Below, one piece after another: positions 1 to 14,490 of a DNA stretch of 64,000 bases. Origin of the DNA: Adiantum capillus-veneris (Eukaryota; Streptophyta; Polypodiopsida; Polypodiales; Pteridaceae); assembly GCA_014529385.2 (NCBI GenBank), contig CM043960.1, forward strand, positions 78,834,832-78,898,831. The letters run 5' to 3'. The translations under genes and the position numbers were made by a program. Positions within the stretch are counted from its first letter, which is position 1; the number at the start of each line of letters is the position of its first letter. The notes beneath the pieces were generated by a model that saw nothing but the letters and a program-made list of their open reading frames with translations, made no database searches and had not been told where the DNA came from.

Positions 1-781
1 GACACTGGGTGCAATTTCCCTCCGTGCAAGGGTGACCATTTCCCTCTTGCACGTATTTGATTTATAGATTTCTTGAATGGTCAAAGTGAGTACAAACTGG
101 CCAGAAGGTCATAAATGGCCAAATCTCATAAAAGAGCACTTGAATAATAGAAAGTACATATTATAGAAATCCATTTGCACAGGCCTAGATCGGTCAATCC
201 TTTTCCAGCTGTCAGGTATAATAAGTAGTAAAATATCAATTCCATAATATACCTCTCTGTTGGAAAGAAAATGTCCTCAGTTGCAAAGATAAGAATTTGC
301 AAACGATACTTGTCAAAAACAGTGATAAATATTATGTGTCAAAATATCACATAGTATAAGGAAAATTTATTAAACCAAACAACACTGCTTGTGCCTACCG
401 TCATCCACATACTACCTATTCTAGTGTCCCATACCACTAGAATAAGCAGTATATGTCATACCCTGATGAATCAGGATAGCATTGGTCACACTCATTATCC
501 CATAATTGATTCTCATCAATCTCAAGTTCAATTCCATAAATAATGCTACAATCAAAAGCATGATGGCCCTACAACATAGCAAAATAACATACTCCACGGC
601 ATAAAACAATAGATTTGCATACCTAGACAACTAAAACTAGCACATAATTGAACAATACGCAAGCATAGAGAGAGATAGAGAGCGAGAGATAGTAGCAAGC
701 ACATGCATGTGCACCTCCTAGACGGGAGTGCTACATCGGCACAACGAGAAAGAAGAGAGGAGAGGAGGAAAGAATAACGTA
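1..781 (+). repeat. R repeat unit a (~780 bp)
   Basis: This is a full unit of a ~780-bp repeat. Units start at the word GACACTGGGTGCAAT and end in a purine-rich GAGAGA tract, a CACGTG-like word and a GGAGTGCTACRTCGGCAC block. Related units lie at 782-16847 (interrupted), 16848-17094, 29600-35623, 36341-36640 and inverted at 58222-58545. The short minus-strand reading frames inside it shift between units, so I see no gene. Arrangement is head to tail, like a satellite or the terminal array of a larger element. Confidence 0.85.
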
Positions 782-809
782 GACATTAGGTGCAATCTCC
801 CCCGTGCAA
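782..809 (+). repeat. R unit b, first piece
   Basis: These are the first 28 bases of the second R unit. The last four, GCAA (806-809), are duplicated at 6036-6039 and form the target-site duplication of the copia element inserted here. Confidence 0.85.
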
Positions 810-1131
810 TGTTGAGATGTCGAGCTCTACACCTTGAGCTGGCATCCACTACGGGTCTTAGCCGCTTACGGCATTTACTCACTGGCGCGTTAGGTGACCG
901 ACACGGAGGATCTCTTCCAGTGATTCTACAGCTGGACTACACTTATAGTGCCAGCCTAGTACGCTTCTAGCGAGTTCACACTTAGTGACCGCATGTACAT
1001 ATGTGCTACTTTTTAGTTTTAGCACTTAGTCATTTTGTACTCTCTTTTCTGTGAAGAAGAAGAAGAAGCTTTCCATCTCCGTGTGCTTTGTGCTTGTCTT
1101 GTGTAGCTCTCTTGCATCCTCATTCTTTACA
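810..1131 (+). repeat. Copia 5' LTR
   Basis: 322-bp LTR, TG...CA ends, matching 5714-6035 with about seven substitutions and no indel. It contains a short GAAGAAGAAGAAG run near its 3' end. No clear TATA box was recognised. Confidence 0.95.
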
Positions 1132-1144
1132 TGGTATCAGAGCC
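1132..1144 (+). other. Copia primer binding site
   Basis: TGGTATCAGAGCC follows the LTR with no gap. This word is the classic plant copia PBS complementary to the 3' end of initiator methionine tRNA (established knowledge). Confidence 0.92.
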
Positions 1145-1391
1145 TGGTGCAGGCAAGAGAGGCTAAGAGAGCAAGAGCATCACAATCCCTTCGTTCGCAA
1201 TCCACGACAGGTTTCTGAACAGGTCTCCAAAGTGCAGTATACAGAGATTTACTGTATAAGTACAGTGGTTGTATGTACGCTTGATTGTGGACACTCGTTG
1301 AGTGTAGAAAGCGTTACAGGTACCACGATAGCAGGTTCAGCAGATTTGCAGGTTTTTGCAGATTGCAGCTATTTTGTCTTAGTGCTTCAAG
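1145..1391 (+). other. Copia untranslated leader
   Basis: 247 bases between PBS and the Gag start codon. A 103-codon frame at 1088-1399 starts inside the LTR and has no recognisable family signature. I read it as chance. Confidence 0.7.
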
Positions 1392-2885
1392 ATGTCTGAC
1401 GGTTTCAGTCAGATTGTTACTGAGAAGCTTGAGAAAAATAACTACCCTGCATTGAAGTTCAGAATAACAAATTTCCTAAAAGGAAAAGGTTATTGGGACT
1501 ATGTAGAAGGAGACAATGAAAAGGAACCAGAGATTCCCGAGGCAAATGCTACAGCAGAACAAAGGAAAGCTTTGAGGGACTGGCAACAAGGCCAGAGCAA
1601 AGTGATGTATTGGCTTTCTATGAGCATCACAGATGGCATGATGGGCTATCTACAGGATGCTGAAACCCCCGCCATTGCTTGGAGAAACTTAGGCAGAGTG
1701 TTCGAGGTGAACACCAAGGCCAGGAAGCTTCAACTAAAGTCGGAGCTAAATCAGGTTAAGAGGAACAACCTCTCAATCAATGATTATGCCTTGAAGATCA
1801 AGAGTATCATTGAGGCTCTTGGATCTATTAAAGTCTCAGTGGAAGATGATGACATTGTCCGTGCATGCTTGGATGGTCTAGGAGATGAGTATGTACATTT
1901 CAGGTCTTCCATGAATACAAGAGACGACATCCCCGTGTTCCAAGATTTGATTTCTATGCTTATTCTGGAGGAGAAGAACCTTGACACATCTTCCTCTCAT
2001 GGCAGAAATAATTCTGAACAGGCCTTCTATTCTAACTCCAACAGAGGTAGAGGTAGAGGTCGTGGTCGAGGCCCAAGGGGTTGCAGGGGCCAGTTTCTGG
2101 AAGGTCAATCAAATCAAAACAATACAGGTGGCAGGGGAAACCAGTCTCAAGGCAGGGGGAGTCAAAGAGGTTGTGGTGCAGGATCAAGCAGGCAGCAACA
2201 TACTCCAGATAGCAGAGAATGTTGGACTTGTGGTGAAAGAGGTCACATGTCACGTGACTGTCCAAAGGGAAAAGCAAGTGGAAAGAGAGAACATGGCAAA
2301 TATGCATCTACTAGCAGAAATGCAGATGACAGCAAAAACGAGTGCATGTTTGTTATGCAACATGTAATGAATACAATGACTGCAGAGAATTCCACCCAAG
2401 ATGATGTTTGGTATGTGGATTCAGGTGCCTCTAATCACATGACATCTCGTGGAGAGTGGTTTAGAGATATGCGCAAACCAGATGTGTCAGGCTATGTGCA
2501 GACAGGAGATGACACAGCTCACCCCACTGCTCATGTAGGGGACATACCTCTAAATACGAAGAGTGGGAAATCAAAGTACTTAGCAGATGTACTTCATGTC
2601 CCAAACATTACAAAGAATCTTGTTTCTGTTGGACAAATGGTTGAGCAGGGTTTGCAGGTTCGCTTCAATCCAAATGGCTGTTATGTAGAAGATTTCCAGA
2701 ATGGCTGTAAGCTGATCACAGAGGGCAAATGTGTGGGCAGAATGTTTACGCTGAATGTAGACATGCCTGAGGTAAAAGCTGCATTATTTGCACAGGACAC
2801 AGGTGTTGTGGCTGATATTGACATTTGGCACAAACGCATTGGCCATGTCAATGAGCAGAGATTGCGCAGCATGCAATCAAAATAG
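1392..2885 (+). pseudogene. Copia gag-protease segment of gag-pol
   Basis: The ATG at 1392 opens a 497-codon segment of the polyprotein. In order it holds a capsid-like Gag (UBN2-type, about residues 10-200), an Arg/Gly-rich stretch (about 215-265), a CCHC zinc knuckle (CWTCGERGHMSRDC near residue 277), the aspartic protease active site (WYVDSGAS near residue 341) and the pre-integrase zinc region with IWHKRIGH. Gag packages the RNA and the protease matures the polyprotein. TAG at 2883-2885 ends the frame inside the pre-integrase domain. The same frame continues directly after it, so this is a nonsense change, not the natural end. Confidence 0.93.
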
Positions 2886-3917
2886 ATTGTAAAAGGTTTG
2901 CCCAAATTCAAGGTGGATGGTATGCATAAAGTGTGTGCAGCATGCCAGTTTGGAAAACAGTCAAAGGGCTCATTTCCACATGAGCGCAATGTATGTAAAA
3001 AGCCACTTGAGGTGGTGCACACAGATGTTTGGGGTCCAACCGATACTGCAAGTATACATGGTTGCAGGTATTATGTCTCTTTCATTGATGACCATACAAG
3101 GAAAGTATGGGTCTACTTCATGCGTAACAAAAGTGAAGTGTTTGGTCACTTTCAAGACTTCAAAGTCATGATTGAGAAGGAGACAGATATGCAAATCAAG
3201 ACATTGAGGTCAGATGGAGGGGGAGAGAACTTCTCCAATGATTTTTCAGATTTTTTGCGAATGCATGGTATACGCAGGCAGTTTACATGCAGATATACTC
3301 CACAACAGAATGGGGTCACAGAAAGGAAAAACAGGCACATTGCAGAGGTTGCACGTGCATTGATGAATGAGAAGAACATGCCTCATCATTTCTGGGCCGA
3401 AGCCGTAAATACAGCTGTGTACATTATGAAGAGGACACCTACAGCTGCGGTGCATGATGTAACACCTGAGGAAAAGTTTACAGGTACAAAGCCTGATTTG
3501 GCACACTTGAAAGTGTTTGGCTGCATAGCTTACGTGCATGTACCAGATGAGTTGCGTAGGAAATTGGATCCTAAAGCAGAGAAATGTATTCTTGTGGGAT
3601 ATTCCCTTGAACAAAAGGGGTACATGTGCTACAATCCTACTACATGAGAATTACGAGTAAGCAGAGATGTAGTCCTTGGTGAGATGAGCAGCTGATACAG
3701 TAATGCACATGGCACTATTGGGGCTGATGTAAAAGATGATGTGGTTGTACAAAATGTGAGGCCACAGTCACAGGTTTTGAGTGGACCACAAGAGTCCTCT
3801 TCTCGTGGCTCTGTTGAGAAACCATGGAATGGTAGACTACGTACGTAGGTTACTCCACCAACAGGTACAGGGAATGTATCACGAAAAGGAAAGGAAAAGG
3901 TTGATGAACCTCCCTTT
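2886..3917 (+). pseudogene. Copia integrase segment of gag-pol
   Basis: In-frame continuation of the polyprotein. It has the second half of the zinc-binding region (CAACQFGK), then the integrase core with the HTDVWGP motif near 3018, the RSDGGGE motif near 3209 and the ERKNRH glutamate near 3321, giving the D, D and E of the catalytic triad. Integrase joins the cDNA to host DNA. Stops TGA 3645, TGA 3693 and TAG 3846 lie in the frame in the integrase tail and linker. No frameshift is present: codons before and after stay in the same register. Confidence 0.92.
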
Positions 3918-5741
3918 ATGGCTGATGCATCATCAGGTTTTTCACATGTAGACATGGATTCAGATGGTTCTGAACAAAGTCTTGATGAGGAATTTGGCAT
4001 TCCGGCTGTCAGGACACCTGGTGTAAGGAAAGTACAAGAAGATGCTAGAGGGCAAAGGAGTGACCTAGGACCACGCAGATCTAATAGAGTCAGAAATCCA
4101 GTTCAGAAATTGACTTATGATGGGTATCTAGCGCATCACCAAGCCTACATGGCTAAGGTGATACAGGATGTGGAGCCCACATGTTTTGAGGATGCAATTG
4201 GAAATGTGCATTGGGTTGATGCAATGAATGAAGAGATGGCTGCATTGGAAGCAAACGACACATGGGAGTTGGTGCCATTGCCAAGTGGCAAGAAAGCTAT
4301 TGGCTGTAAATGGGTGTATAAAACCAAGCATAAGGCTGATGGTAACATTGAGCGTCACAAGGCAAGGCTGGTTGCAAAGGGTTATGCACAGACGTATGGC
4401 ATAGACTATGAGGAGACCTTTGCTCCAGTGGCAAAGATGACGACTGTGAGAGCTGTCATAGCAGTGGCTGCATCTAGAGGATGCATTATGCATCAAATGG
4501 ATGTAAAGAATTCCTTCTTGAATGGTGAGTTGCAAGAGGAAGTGTATATGGATCAGCCACCTGGTTATGTCGATCCAGGTTACCCAGATTATGTATGCAG
4601 ACTTCTCAAAGCTTTGTATGGTTTGAAGTAGGTCTCTAGAGCATGGTATGACAGGATTGCCAAGTATCTTGTCAGTATTGGTTTTCAGAGAGCTCATTCT
4701 GATCATTCACTCTATGTACGTGAGAGTGATGTGGGGATTGTGGTCATTACCATATGTGTAGATGACCTTATTATTGTTGGTGACAATGCTATGGAGATTG
4801 ACCATGTGAAGGGTCTTCTCAAACAGGAGTTTGAAATGAAAGATTTAGGCGAGTTGCGCTACTTTCTTGGCATTGAGGTGATCAGGACTCCAGAGGGTGT
4901 ATGGCTATCACAGAGACAGTATGCTTTGGACATGTTGTCAAAGTATGGTATGGCTGATTGTAAGCCAATTTCTATTCCCTTGGATGTGAATGCAAAGCTG
5001 AGTGCAGAGAAGGGTGATGTTGTTGAGCATGTCAACATGTACAGGAAGATTGTGGGTAGTCTAATCTACTTGACTATCACGAGGCCAGACTTGAGCTACA
5101 CAGTAGGATTGGAGAGTCAATTCATGCAGCTTCCGAGGAAGCCACATTTGGATGGAGTACGATGCACACTTAGGTATGTGAAAGGTACTCTTGACTACAC
5201 ATTGTTCTATGCAGCAGATGCACCATTAGCATTGTATGGGTATACAGATGCAGATTGGGCAGGTAGCATTGTTGATAGGAGATCTACGAGTGGCTTCATG
5301 TTCTCTTTTGGGAGTGCTGCTGTTACTTGGAGCAGCAAAAAGCAGCCTACGGTTGCTTTATCGAGCACAGAGGCCGAGTACAAAGGTGCAACAGTTGCGG
5401 CGTGCGAGGTAGCTTGGCTACGCACATTACTTGAGGACTTGGGAGTGTAGGTGGACCGGCAAATTTTCATCCATTGTGACAACCTCAGCAGCATGCAGTT
5501 GGCTAGGAACCCAGTGTTCCATGCCACGACCAAACACATAGAGGTCCATTACCACTACGTTCGAGAGCGAGTGTTGGCGGGTGACATCGAATTGGTCTAC
5601 GCCAGCACAGAGGAGCAGATAGCGGATATCTTTACCAAGGCCCTCGGAGCTGAGAAGCTTCGACGTTTCCGGACTATGCTTGGACTTTGCGACATGCAGA
5701 GCTCGAGGGGGAGTGTTGAGATGTCGAGCTCTACACCTTGA
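3918..5741 (+). pseudogene. Copia reverse transcriptase-RNase H segment of gag-pol
   Basis: RVT_2-type reverse transcriptase with [13 protein letters not shown] and ETFAPVAK blocks, a polymerase box reading CVDDLIIVG near 4756 (both catalytic aspartates kept), then RNase H with YTDADWAG near 5240 and LSSTEAEY near 5360. TAG 4629 replaces the glutamine codon of the usual YGLKQ block, and TAG 5448 lies between RT and the end of RNase H. The natural stop at 5739-5741 lies 28 bases inside the 3' LTR. All required motifs are visible, so only nonsense changes inactivate it. Confidence 0.94.
5699..5713 (+). other. Copia polypurine tract
   Basis: AGCTCGAGGGGGAG abuts the 3' LTR and is the expected plus-strand primer site. 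Confidence 0.85.
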
Positions 5742-6035
5742 GTAGGCATCCACTACGGGTCTTAGCCGCTTACGGCATTTACTCACTGGCGCGTTAGGTG
5801 ACCGACACGGAGGATCTCTGCCAGTGATTCTACAGCTAGACTACACTTATAGTGCTAGCCTAGTACGCTTCTAGCGAGTTCACACTTAGTGACCGCATGT
5901 ACATATGTGCTACTTTTTAGCTTTAGCACTTAGTCATTTTGTACTCTCTTTTCTGTGAAGAAGAAGAAGAAGCTTTCCATCTCTGTGTGCTTTGTGCTTG
6001 TCTTGTGTAGCTCTCTTGCATCCTCATTCTTTACA
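5714..6035 (+). repeat. Copia 3' LTR
   Basis: 322 bp, the partner of 810-1131. It is followed at once by GCAA (6036-6039), the right target-site duplication. Confidence 0.95.
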
Positions 6036-6064
6036 GCAAGAGTGACCATTTCCCTCTTGCATGT
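6036..6064 (+). repeat. R unit b, second piece between two insertions
   Basis: Only 25 non-duplicated bases of the R unit separate the copia element from the next LTR element. The piece begins with the GCAA duplication and ends ATGT (6061-6064), the left target-site copy of element P2 (right copy ACGT at 13221-13224, differing by a CpG transition). Confidence 0.85.
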
Positions 6065-6582
6065 TGTCGGGGGATATGTGTTCGAAACGTGAGCCGGGCA
6101 GGCGCCGGGCCTCTGGCTGTGGGAGGTGCGAGAGACTAGATGCCAAACGCAAAACAAAAGACTCTAAAAACACCTTGAATGCTAAAAATTTGACAACTGG
6201 AATGTTTTAAGCTGCTAATGATTAGCCAAAGTGAAATTTGATTACAAATGTTTGCCGTTAACGGCACTGATGGTGATAGGAGAGTTTAATGCTCTCAAAT
6301 TAGATCATGACTGTAAATTTCTCACTTATGCCTGCCATTAGAGCCATTTGAAGCTGATTAGGACGTACATATCCGGTAAACTTTACTCGCCTTATCTTTC
6401 CCTTGCCGAAATTTGCCTTACTTGCTCTTGCCAAACTTTACTCTTTCCCTTGCCGAGATCTGCTTATCTGCTCTTCCCAAGCATCCTTTCCCTTGCTGAG
6501 TGCTTCACCGGCTTCACACCAAGCATCCTTTCTCTTCCTAAGTGATGCACCGGCTTCAAGCGTCGAGCTTGCTCTCCACAGT

Positions 6583-6657
<75 letters not shown>

Positions 6658-8373
6658 CTCCCGGCTCCCCTATTTCTCCATGGCCAAGAGAGAGATAGAC
6701 AACCCTCTCTTGCTTACCCTCCTTCTTCCTGCTGCCTTTGAGCTTCTCCCCTCTTCTTGTTCTCCCGTTAGACAAGGTCGAGAGAGAGGATAGAGAGCTT
6801 CCTTCCCCTCTTCTGCTTTCCCTTCGAATCCCTATCTTTGTTGATAGCCTCCAATCTTGTTTTTGCCCTTGCTTCGTTTCTCCAACACGAGAGCGAGAGA
6901 AAGTGCCTAGACAAGGACGAGAGAGAGAAAGAGGGATCGTATCCTTTCCTTGCTTCTCCGAGCCGAGGACGCGAGAGAGGAAGAGGGAGATTTGATTTTT
7001 ATTCCCCTCCTGCTCTTCCTTCGTTGATGCCTTCCTATCCCCTCTCTCTAAAATTTTTCTCTATTTTTGTCTTGCCCTATCAGTCATGGCGCCGTGACTG
7101 ATGTGGCGCGGGACCCGTCATGATGACGTGGCAATCAGTGACTCGGGCGAGGTTGTTTATGCCGTGGCTGGTACCAAATGCGGTCGCCATGGCATGCAGA
7201 GCGTTTTTCCTCTCAGGCGCGCTCTCGTTCCATCGCTCTACAGCCCGATGCGATTCTTTCTTCCTCAGCACTCCCTGCGGCCCTCTGTTGCCCGCCATGC
7301 ATCTCCTTTTTCTTTTTGTTCCCACACCTATTAATTTAGGGTGGCCATTTGACTTTGGCCTTGGGCGGCCTCTCCTTTTATTTATTTGGGCGGCCAATCC
7401 TTTTGGGCGGCGGCGGGATTTATGCCCTTGTAGGGCACCACATTTGGCATATACATCAGCCAAAGCATTTCCAAGCTCTGCCCAACAATCTCATAAGGAA
7501 TTCTCTCACCTTGGGGTAAATCTCGCAATCAATTCGCTCCATGAGAGGACGTTTTGGACAAAGAGCTCATCACGAACCTTTTGTGCTTTCATAATTGCAC
7601 CATATTAGGCATACACGCCGGATGAGGATGAGAGCCCTAAACTGACAATGTCATCGTGAATTTTACTACCCATATCAGCATCTCGAATAATGCCAAAATT
7701 ATTCAGCTCAACGCAGTGCCGGCCAGCAGCTGACACCGGCCTCAATCCATATTATCTCATGAACCCGGACTCGGTTTGGCGAGCCGTTAATTCCTTTAGA
7801 CTTCTCAAACTGCATAGAACGTCTACGAACCCTATTGAGGTAGCCAAAATTCTCAGATGGCACTCCGACCGAGCGGACCGGACGGGCACGGAACTGGCCC
7901 CCAATGAATCTTTAACTGCCCATATCTTGGCAACCGTAACTCTGATTGCTGATATGAAAAGAACGACGTGCTCCACAAAGTGAGAACTTCAAGCCCGTGC
8001 ATTCATTTCATTTCTGTCACCTCAGCTGTAGTTGCCCAATCCGCTACGGATCTGCATGAACTCAAACTTCAAACTGTCATAACTTCTTCACCGTAGCTCC
8101 AATCGACGAGCCGTAAAGATAGGCCGGTAGAGCACTTCAAGCACTGCAGTTTTAGATCATAATCTTCCATCTGTGCTCACATCAAGCATAGTCATTTTTG
8201 CCATCATTAAGGTATCAGTTGGCCTTTTAAAGCCGCATCTGGCATACATTAATCATTAAACTTGGCCTACTAACAAGCCATGATCACTGACCATTAATCA
8301 AGTAGGCTTGAAAGAAGCTTAGCTTGCATTTCTCTGCTCTTTTTCTCTTCATGGCAGCGGAGCAACCACGACA
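6065..8373 (-). repeat. P2 3' LTR
   Basis: 2309 bp, matching 10863-13220. A (GA)n tract at 6584-6655 is shorter than in the partner and accounts for most of the length difference. The LTR holds a conserved 127-codon minus frame at 7080-7463 rich in Arg and Lys, also present in the partner. I do not claim it as a gene. Confidence 0.92.
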
Positions 8374-8957
8374 TCCATCCCCTCTGAACCTGCTTAGCCT
8401 CCGGTCTGTGCCAAAAACACTTCAATATGCATATGCTATAGGTACCTAGCTCCTTACCCATCATCACACTCACATAACTGGTAAACATATGAAAAATGAA
8501 ATAAGGCTTATACCCTATCATCAATGTTTTAGCTTAATCATTAGGTAGCTGTCCATCAAAAATCTCTGAACTGTATCTGCCGTATCTTCAAAGCATTTAA
8601 TCATGGATAACTTGTTTAGTGAACCCCGCCAGACTCAAGTGCTCCAGTTAATGATGTACACGGCTTGACCATTAAGCTCTCTCTTAAGGAACCCTGTCAA
8701 GCTCAAGTATGCCTTAATCTGTTTGCACACGGAATGGACGTCAAGTCCTTTACCTCAAGTTCTGTTAGCAGAACCAACTCAAAAGATGTGAAGATACTTC
8801 ATCAATTGTCCAAAGAAGTCAACTGGAAGCCAACCATGTAATCTTATTGAACGCATAACCAAAACTCTTCATACTTAGCATAATCTAGAAAACAAAACCT
8901 TGCATCATGCAGCCTGCTAGATCGGGCATCTGGTATCCTGCATCTGCAACTTGCACT
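8374..8957 (-). other. P2 polypurine tract and 3' untranslated part
   Basis: Read on the minus strand, AGAGGGGATGGA (8385-8374) abuts the 3' LTR and serves as the polypurine tract. The other ~570 bases down from the ORF stop hold no recognisable gene. Confidence 0.7.
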
Positions 8958-10811
8958 TTAGTAACCCCCAGGATCAAATGGGATAATAAGGAATTGTTCA
9001 CACACTGGAGCATCATAATATCCACATGAGCATACATTTCTTGTATCAATCATCATCAAGAATTTCCGGTTCAAATATGTTACCCTTGGTGAAAATAGCA
9101 CGCAATTACTATGCATACTGATCAGTATCCATCCATATTGAATCTGCTTATGAACATCCTTAGAATCTCCTGGATCAAACACCATCGATATCACATAGCA
9201 TTGATGGGCTCCGCAATATACTACAGCTTCACCTGAAGCATAGTGTAGCACCCACATCCCATAAATTGTTGGCAACTTAAGCTCGTTACCAGAAAGCATT
9301 AAAGATACTGGCAGCCAAGACATCACTGACATAAGCATCAATAGGCATATCAGCCAAATCCAGCCACATCTGGCACATTGTCCAATCAAATGAAAAACCC
9401 TGTGCATTTTATGCCGTATCAAGGATGATTTAGCATCATCACCCCCTCTAGCTTCATAGCCATGATGAAAAACCTTTGGAGTTTCTCGATCTGTATCATC
9501 AAACGAATTTTCACTCGTTGGGATTTCAGCTTGATCATGAAAAACAGCTTCATCCTGTAGATCTTCATCCTTAGAATCCTCGGGAAAATAACCCTTGGAA
9601 GTATCAACATTGATCAAAAATGTAGGAGTTATCTCCTCATGCAATCCATCTACAAGCATAGATCTAAAATCCATGTCGATAACCTGTTCACAATCAATAT
9701 GATCCAAGCAATCTTCATAATCCTCGATATCATCCTCTGCTTCCTCATCTACATCCATGTTACTTAGCAATACATTATAGAGCTGTAAAGGCTGATCTGG
9801 CACCCCCTCTGAAGAGGTATACGCATCAGAAAGATCTTCTATAATGCCATAAACATCTCCTTTAGATCTAGACAGAAATTCATTGATTATAGCATCCTCT
9901 TCTGTGATAGCATCATCTGCAAGCATATTGTTAGTAGCAATCATAGGCTCATTGACATCCTCAGGGTCATCCTATGCTGGGTCCACAATCTTAGTCACTT
10001 CATTAGCTACTGTGTATATAATAGATTTATTTATGCAATCATCTGTAGTAGACATGTTATCCTGCTCGGCGGCTATAGTGCAAATAGCTTCAGTAACATC
10101 CTGTAGAGGTTCATCTGTTTGATAAACTCTTTCAAAATAACCCATGTCAAGGTCAACAACTTGCGGACCACTTGCTGTACAGTCTATGTCCTCACTGAAA
10201 CCATTATTAGAGGTAGCGTCCATGCAAGAAATCTTTGAAAAAAATTCATATAAATTTGTTCCAGCATTAAATTCATTCTCTTTGGCTTTACTTCTTGCAG
10301 AAATATGCTCCCAGAATTCATCATAGTTGAGGATCTGCATCTGATCCCCTTCACCTTTACTGAAGACAACCTTATTTCGTTCAGTAATCTCCTTTATTTC
10401 CCGATCTAGAATCCTTGAGCTTTCGTAAATAAATTCCTCTGCAAAATACTCCCACCGTGCGGGATTTGCTTCTTCCAGCTCTTGAACCTGCTTCTTAAAA
10501 TTCGAGTTTACAACCTCCTCAAAAGCTGCAATCATTCGATCTTCTAGAACATTTCGGCTCTTCATCTCAGCTTCGTAACATGCAATAAAACCTTCTGGAT
10601 CATATCCATGAAAAACATAACACTGCTCACATACATCATCAAGTGCTAGCTCTATAGCATCATCAGTTTGCTTTTTTATCTGCATGGCTTTTGCTTCCTG
10701 TAGATAACCCTGAACCAATTCCATCATTTTTGGAAAATTTGCAACTGCTATATTTTTATCAAATCCATGAGAATTGAAATCATCAATAAACTGCTGTAAC
10801 TGTTCTGGCAT
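8958..10811 (-). pseudogene. P2 orphan ORF, acidic protein with hydrophobic segment (one internal stop)
   Basis: A single minus-strand frame runs from an ATG at 10811 (MPEQLQQFIDDFN, just inside the PBS) to the stop at 8958. It is broken once by TAG at 9974-9972. The open frame extends upstream into the LTR to 10994, but 10811 is the better start because it lies after the PBS. The product would be ~617 residues: first half helical and charged, middle very acidic (Asp/Glu runs), then a hydrophobic stretch around 9290-9360 (WIWLICLLMLMSVMSW) and a C-terminus with two FDPG motifs. I recognise no family. Position suggests a Gag-like or accessory role. A second frame also looks protein-like near 9300, so a frameshift there is possible. 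Confidence 0.7.
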
Positions 10812-10840
10812 CTCTATCTTTACCTCCCACCCCGGCTCGT

Positions 10841-10858
10841 TTCGCGTCGGGTTCACCA
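10841..10858 (-). other. P2 primer binding site
   Basis: Minus-strand TGGTGAACCCGACGCGAA starts four bases from the LTR end. It begins with the TGG expected to pair with a tRNA CCA tail. The matching tRNA (3' end GTCGGGTTCACCA) was not assigned. Confidence 0.75.
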
Positions 10859-10862
10859 AAGA

Positions 10863-13220
<2,358 letters not shown>

Positions 13221-13871
13221 ACGTATTTGATTTATAGATTTTCTGAATGGTCAAAGTGAGTACAATTTGACAGGTCGGTCATAAATGCCCAAAGCTCATA
13301 AAAGAGCACTTGAAAAAAAAATGTACATAATACAAATATCTGTTTGCATAGGCCTAGATCGGTCAAGCATTTTCCACATGCCAGATGTAATAAATAGTAA
13401 AATATCAATTCCATAACATACCTCTCTGTTGGAAAGCAATTGTCCTCAGTTGCAAAGATAAGAATCTGCAAACGATACTTGTAAAAAATAGTGATAAGTA
13501 TTCTGTGTCAAAATATCACACAATAAAAGGAAAATTCATTAAACCAAAAAACATTGCTTCTGCCTACCATCATCCACATACTACCTATTCTAGTGTCCCA
13601 CACCGCTAGAATGAGCAGTATATGTCATACCCTAATGAATCACGATATCATTGGTCACACTCATTATTCAAAATCAATTCTCATCAATGTCAAGCTCAAT
13701 TCCATAAATACTACTACAATCAAAAGTGCAATGGCCGTGCAAAATAGAAAAATAATATACTTCACAGCATAAAACGATAGATTTGCATATGTGGACAACT
13801 ACAACTAGCACATATGGAACAACAGGCGTGCAGAGAGAGAGATAGAGAGTGAGAGAGAGTAGCGAGCACGT
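13221..13871 (+). repeat. R unit b, third piece
   Basis: Continues the R unit exactly where it stopped at 6064 (ACGTATTTGATTTATAG). It ends CACGT (13867-13871), the left target-site copy of element S. Confidence 0.85.
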
Positions 13872-14490
13872 TGATAGCCTCTAATTTTGACACCAAAAAG
13901 GCTGAAAGAAGTGGAAATTCTCCTTAAAAGTCATTATTTGCATCCATGTTTGTGGAAAATTTATGCGTTGTGTACCCTTGTTTCTACATGATTTGTGCTC
14001 ATATAATTTGCAAATGCTTGGCTTATATGGCAGGTTCGCACTTGTGAATGCCAAAGCATTAAAAAACACTCTCTAGTTTAAAAAAGTCAATCCATAAGCC
14101 TTGTATACACAATTTAAATCATAAGCCTAAGGTTGTAACTCTTTTAATTTCAAGAATCAAATAAAGAAAAGGAGAATGTTTGAGTGATCATGTAGTTTGG
14201 GAGGTTGAGGTAAGTTGTAACCAACTTTTCCTTTGTCTTCCCTCTCACGGTTCATTTCAAACTCTCTTGGTTTGGATACTCTCTTGCTCTCTTTTGTGTG
14301 TGTGCTTTCTTGCAAGATCTATAGAGGAAGAGGGAGAGAGTGAGGATGATGATGGATGTCATATCTCATGTATTCTCTTGATTAGGCAAGTTTCTTTGTG
14401 TGCGCATGGCTATAGCCATTCTTGAGAGAAGAGAGAGAAGGCTTTGAACCTGATTCTATGTGTTGCAGAGTGCTTGAAAGGCAACGTTCA
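13872..14490 (+). repeat. S 5' LTR
   Basis: 619 bp. Relative to the 3' LTR it lacks about 105 bp near its 3' end (after the GAGAGAAGAGAGAGAAG word), so the LTRs have diverged by a deletion as well as substitutions. Confidence 0.9.

Larger units (their letters stand above)
810..6035 (+). mobile_element. Complete Ty1/copia LTR retrotransposon, inactivated by stop codons
   Basis: The element is 5226 bp with two 322-bp LTRs (810-1131 and 5714-6035), both beginning TGTTGAG and ending TTTACA, a 4-bp target-site duplication GCAA, a primer binding site directly after the 5' LTR and a polypurine tract directly before the 3' LTR. One reading frame encodes Gag, protease, integrase, reverse transcriptase and RNase H in copia order (integrase before RT). 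By eye the LTRs differ at about 7 of 322 positions, so the insertion is fairly recent. The frame has no frameshift but carries six in-frame stops. Confidence 0.97.

Noticed and set aside
1088-1399. 103-codon frame upstream of copia gag
   Set aside because: It begins in the LTR, overlaps the PBS and start codon of gag in another frame, and has no signature.
6403-6793. Long frames of alternating Arg-Glu or Ser-Leu (also at 11201-11645, 17884-18354, 20834-21155, 24682-24944, 30000-30236, 33011-33259, 37462-37954, 40128-40316, 45775-46125, 48682-49179)
   Set aside because: They are translations of (GA)n/(CT)n microsatellites and have no flanking domain. Tract length changes between copies, so they are not proteins.
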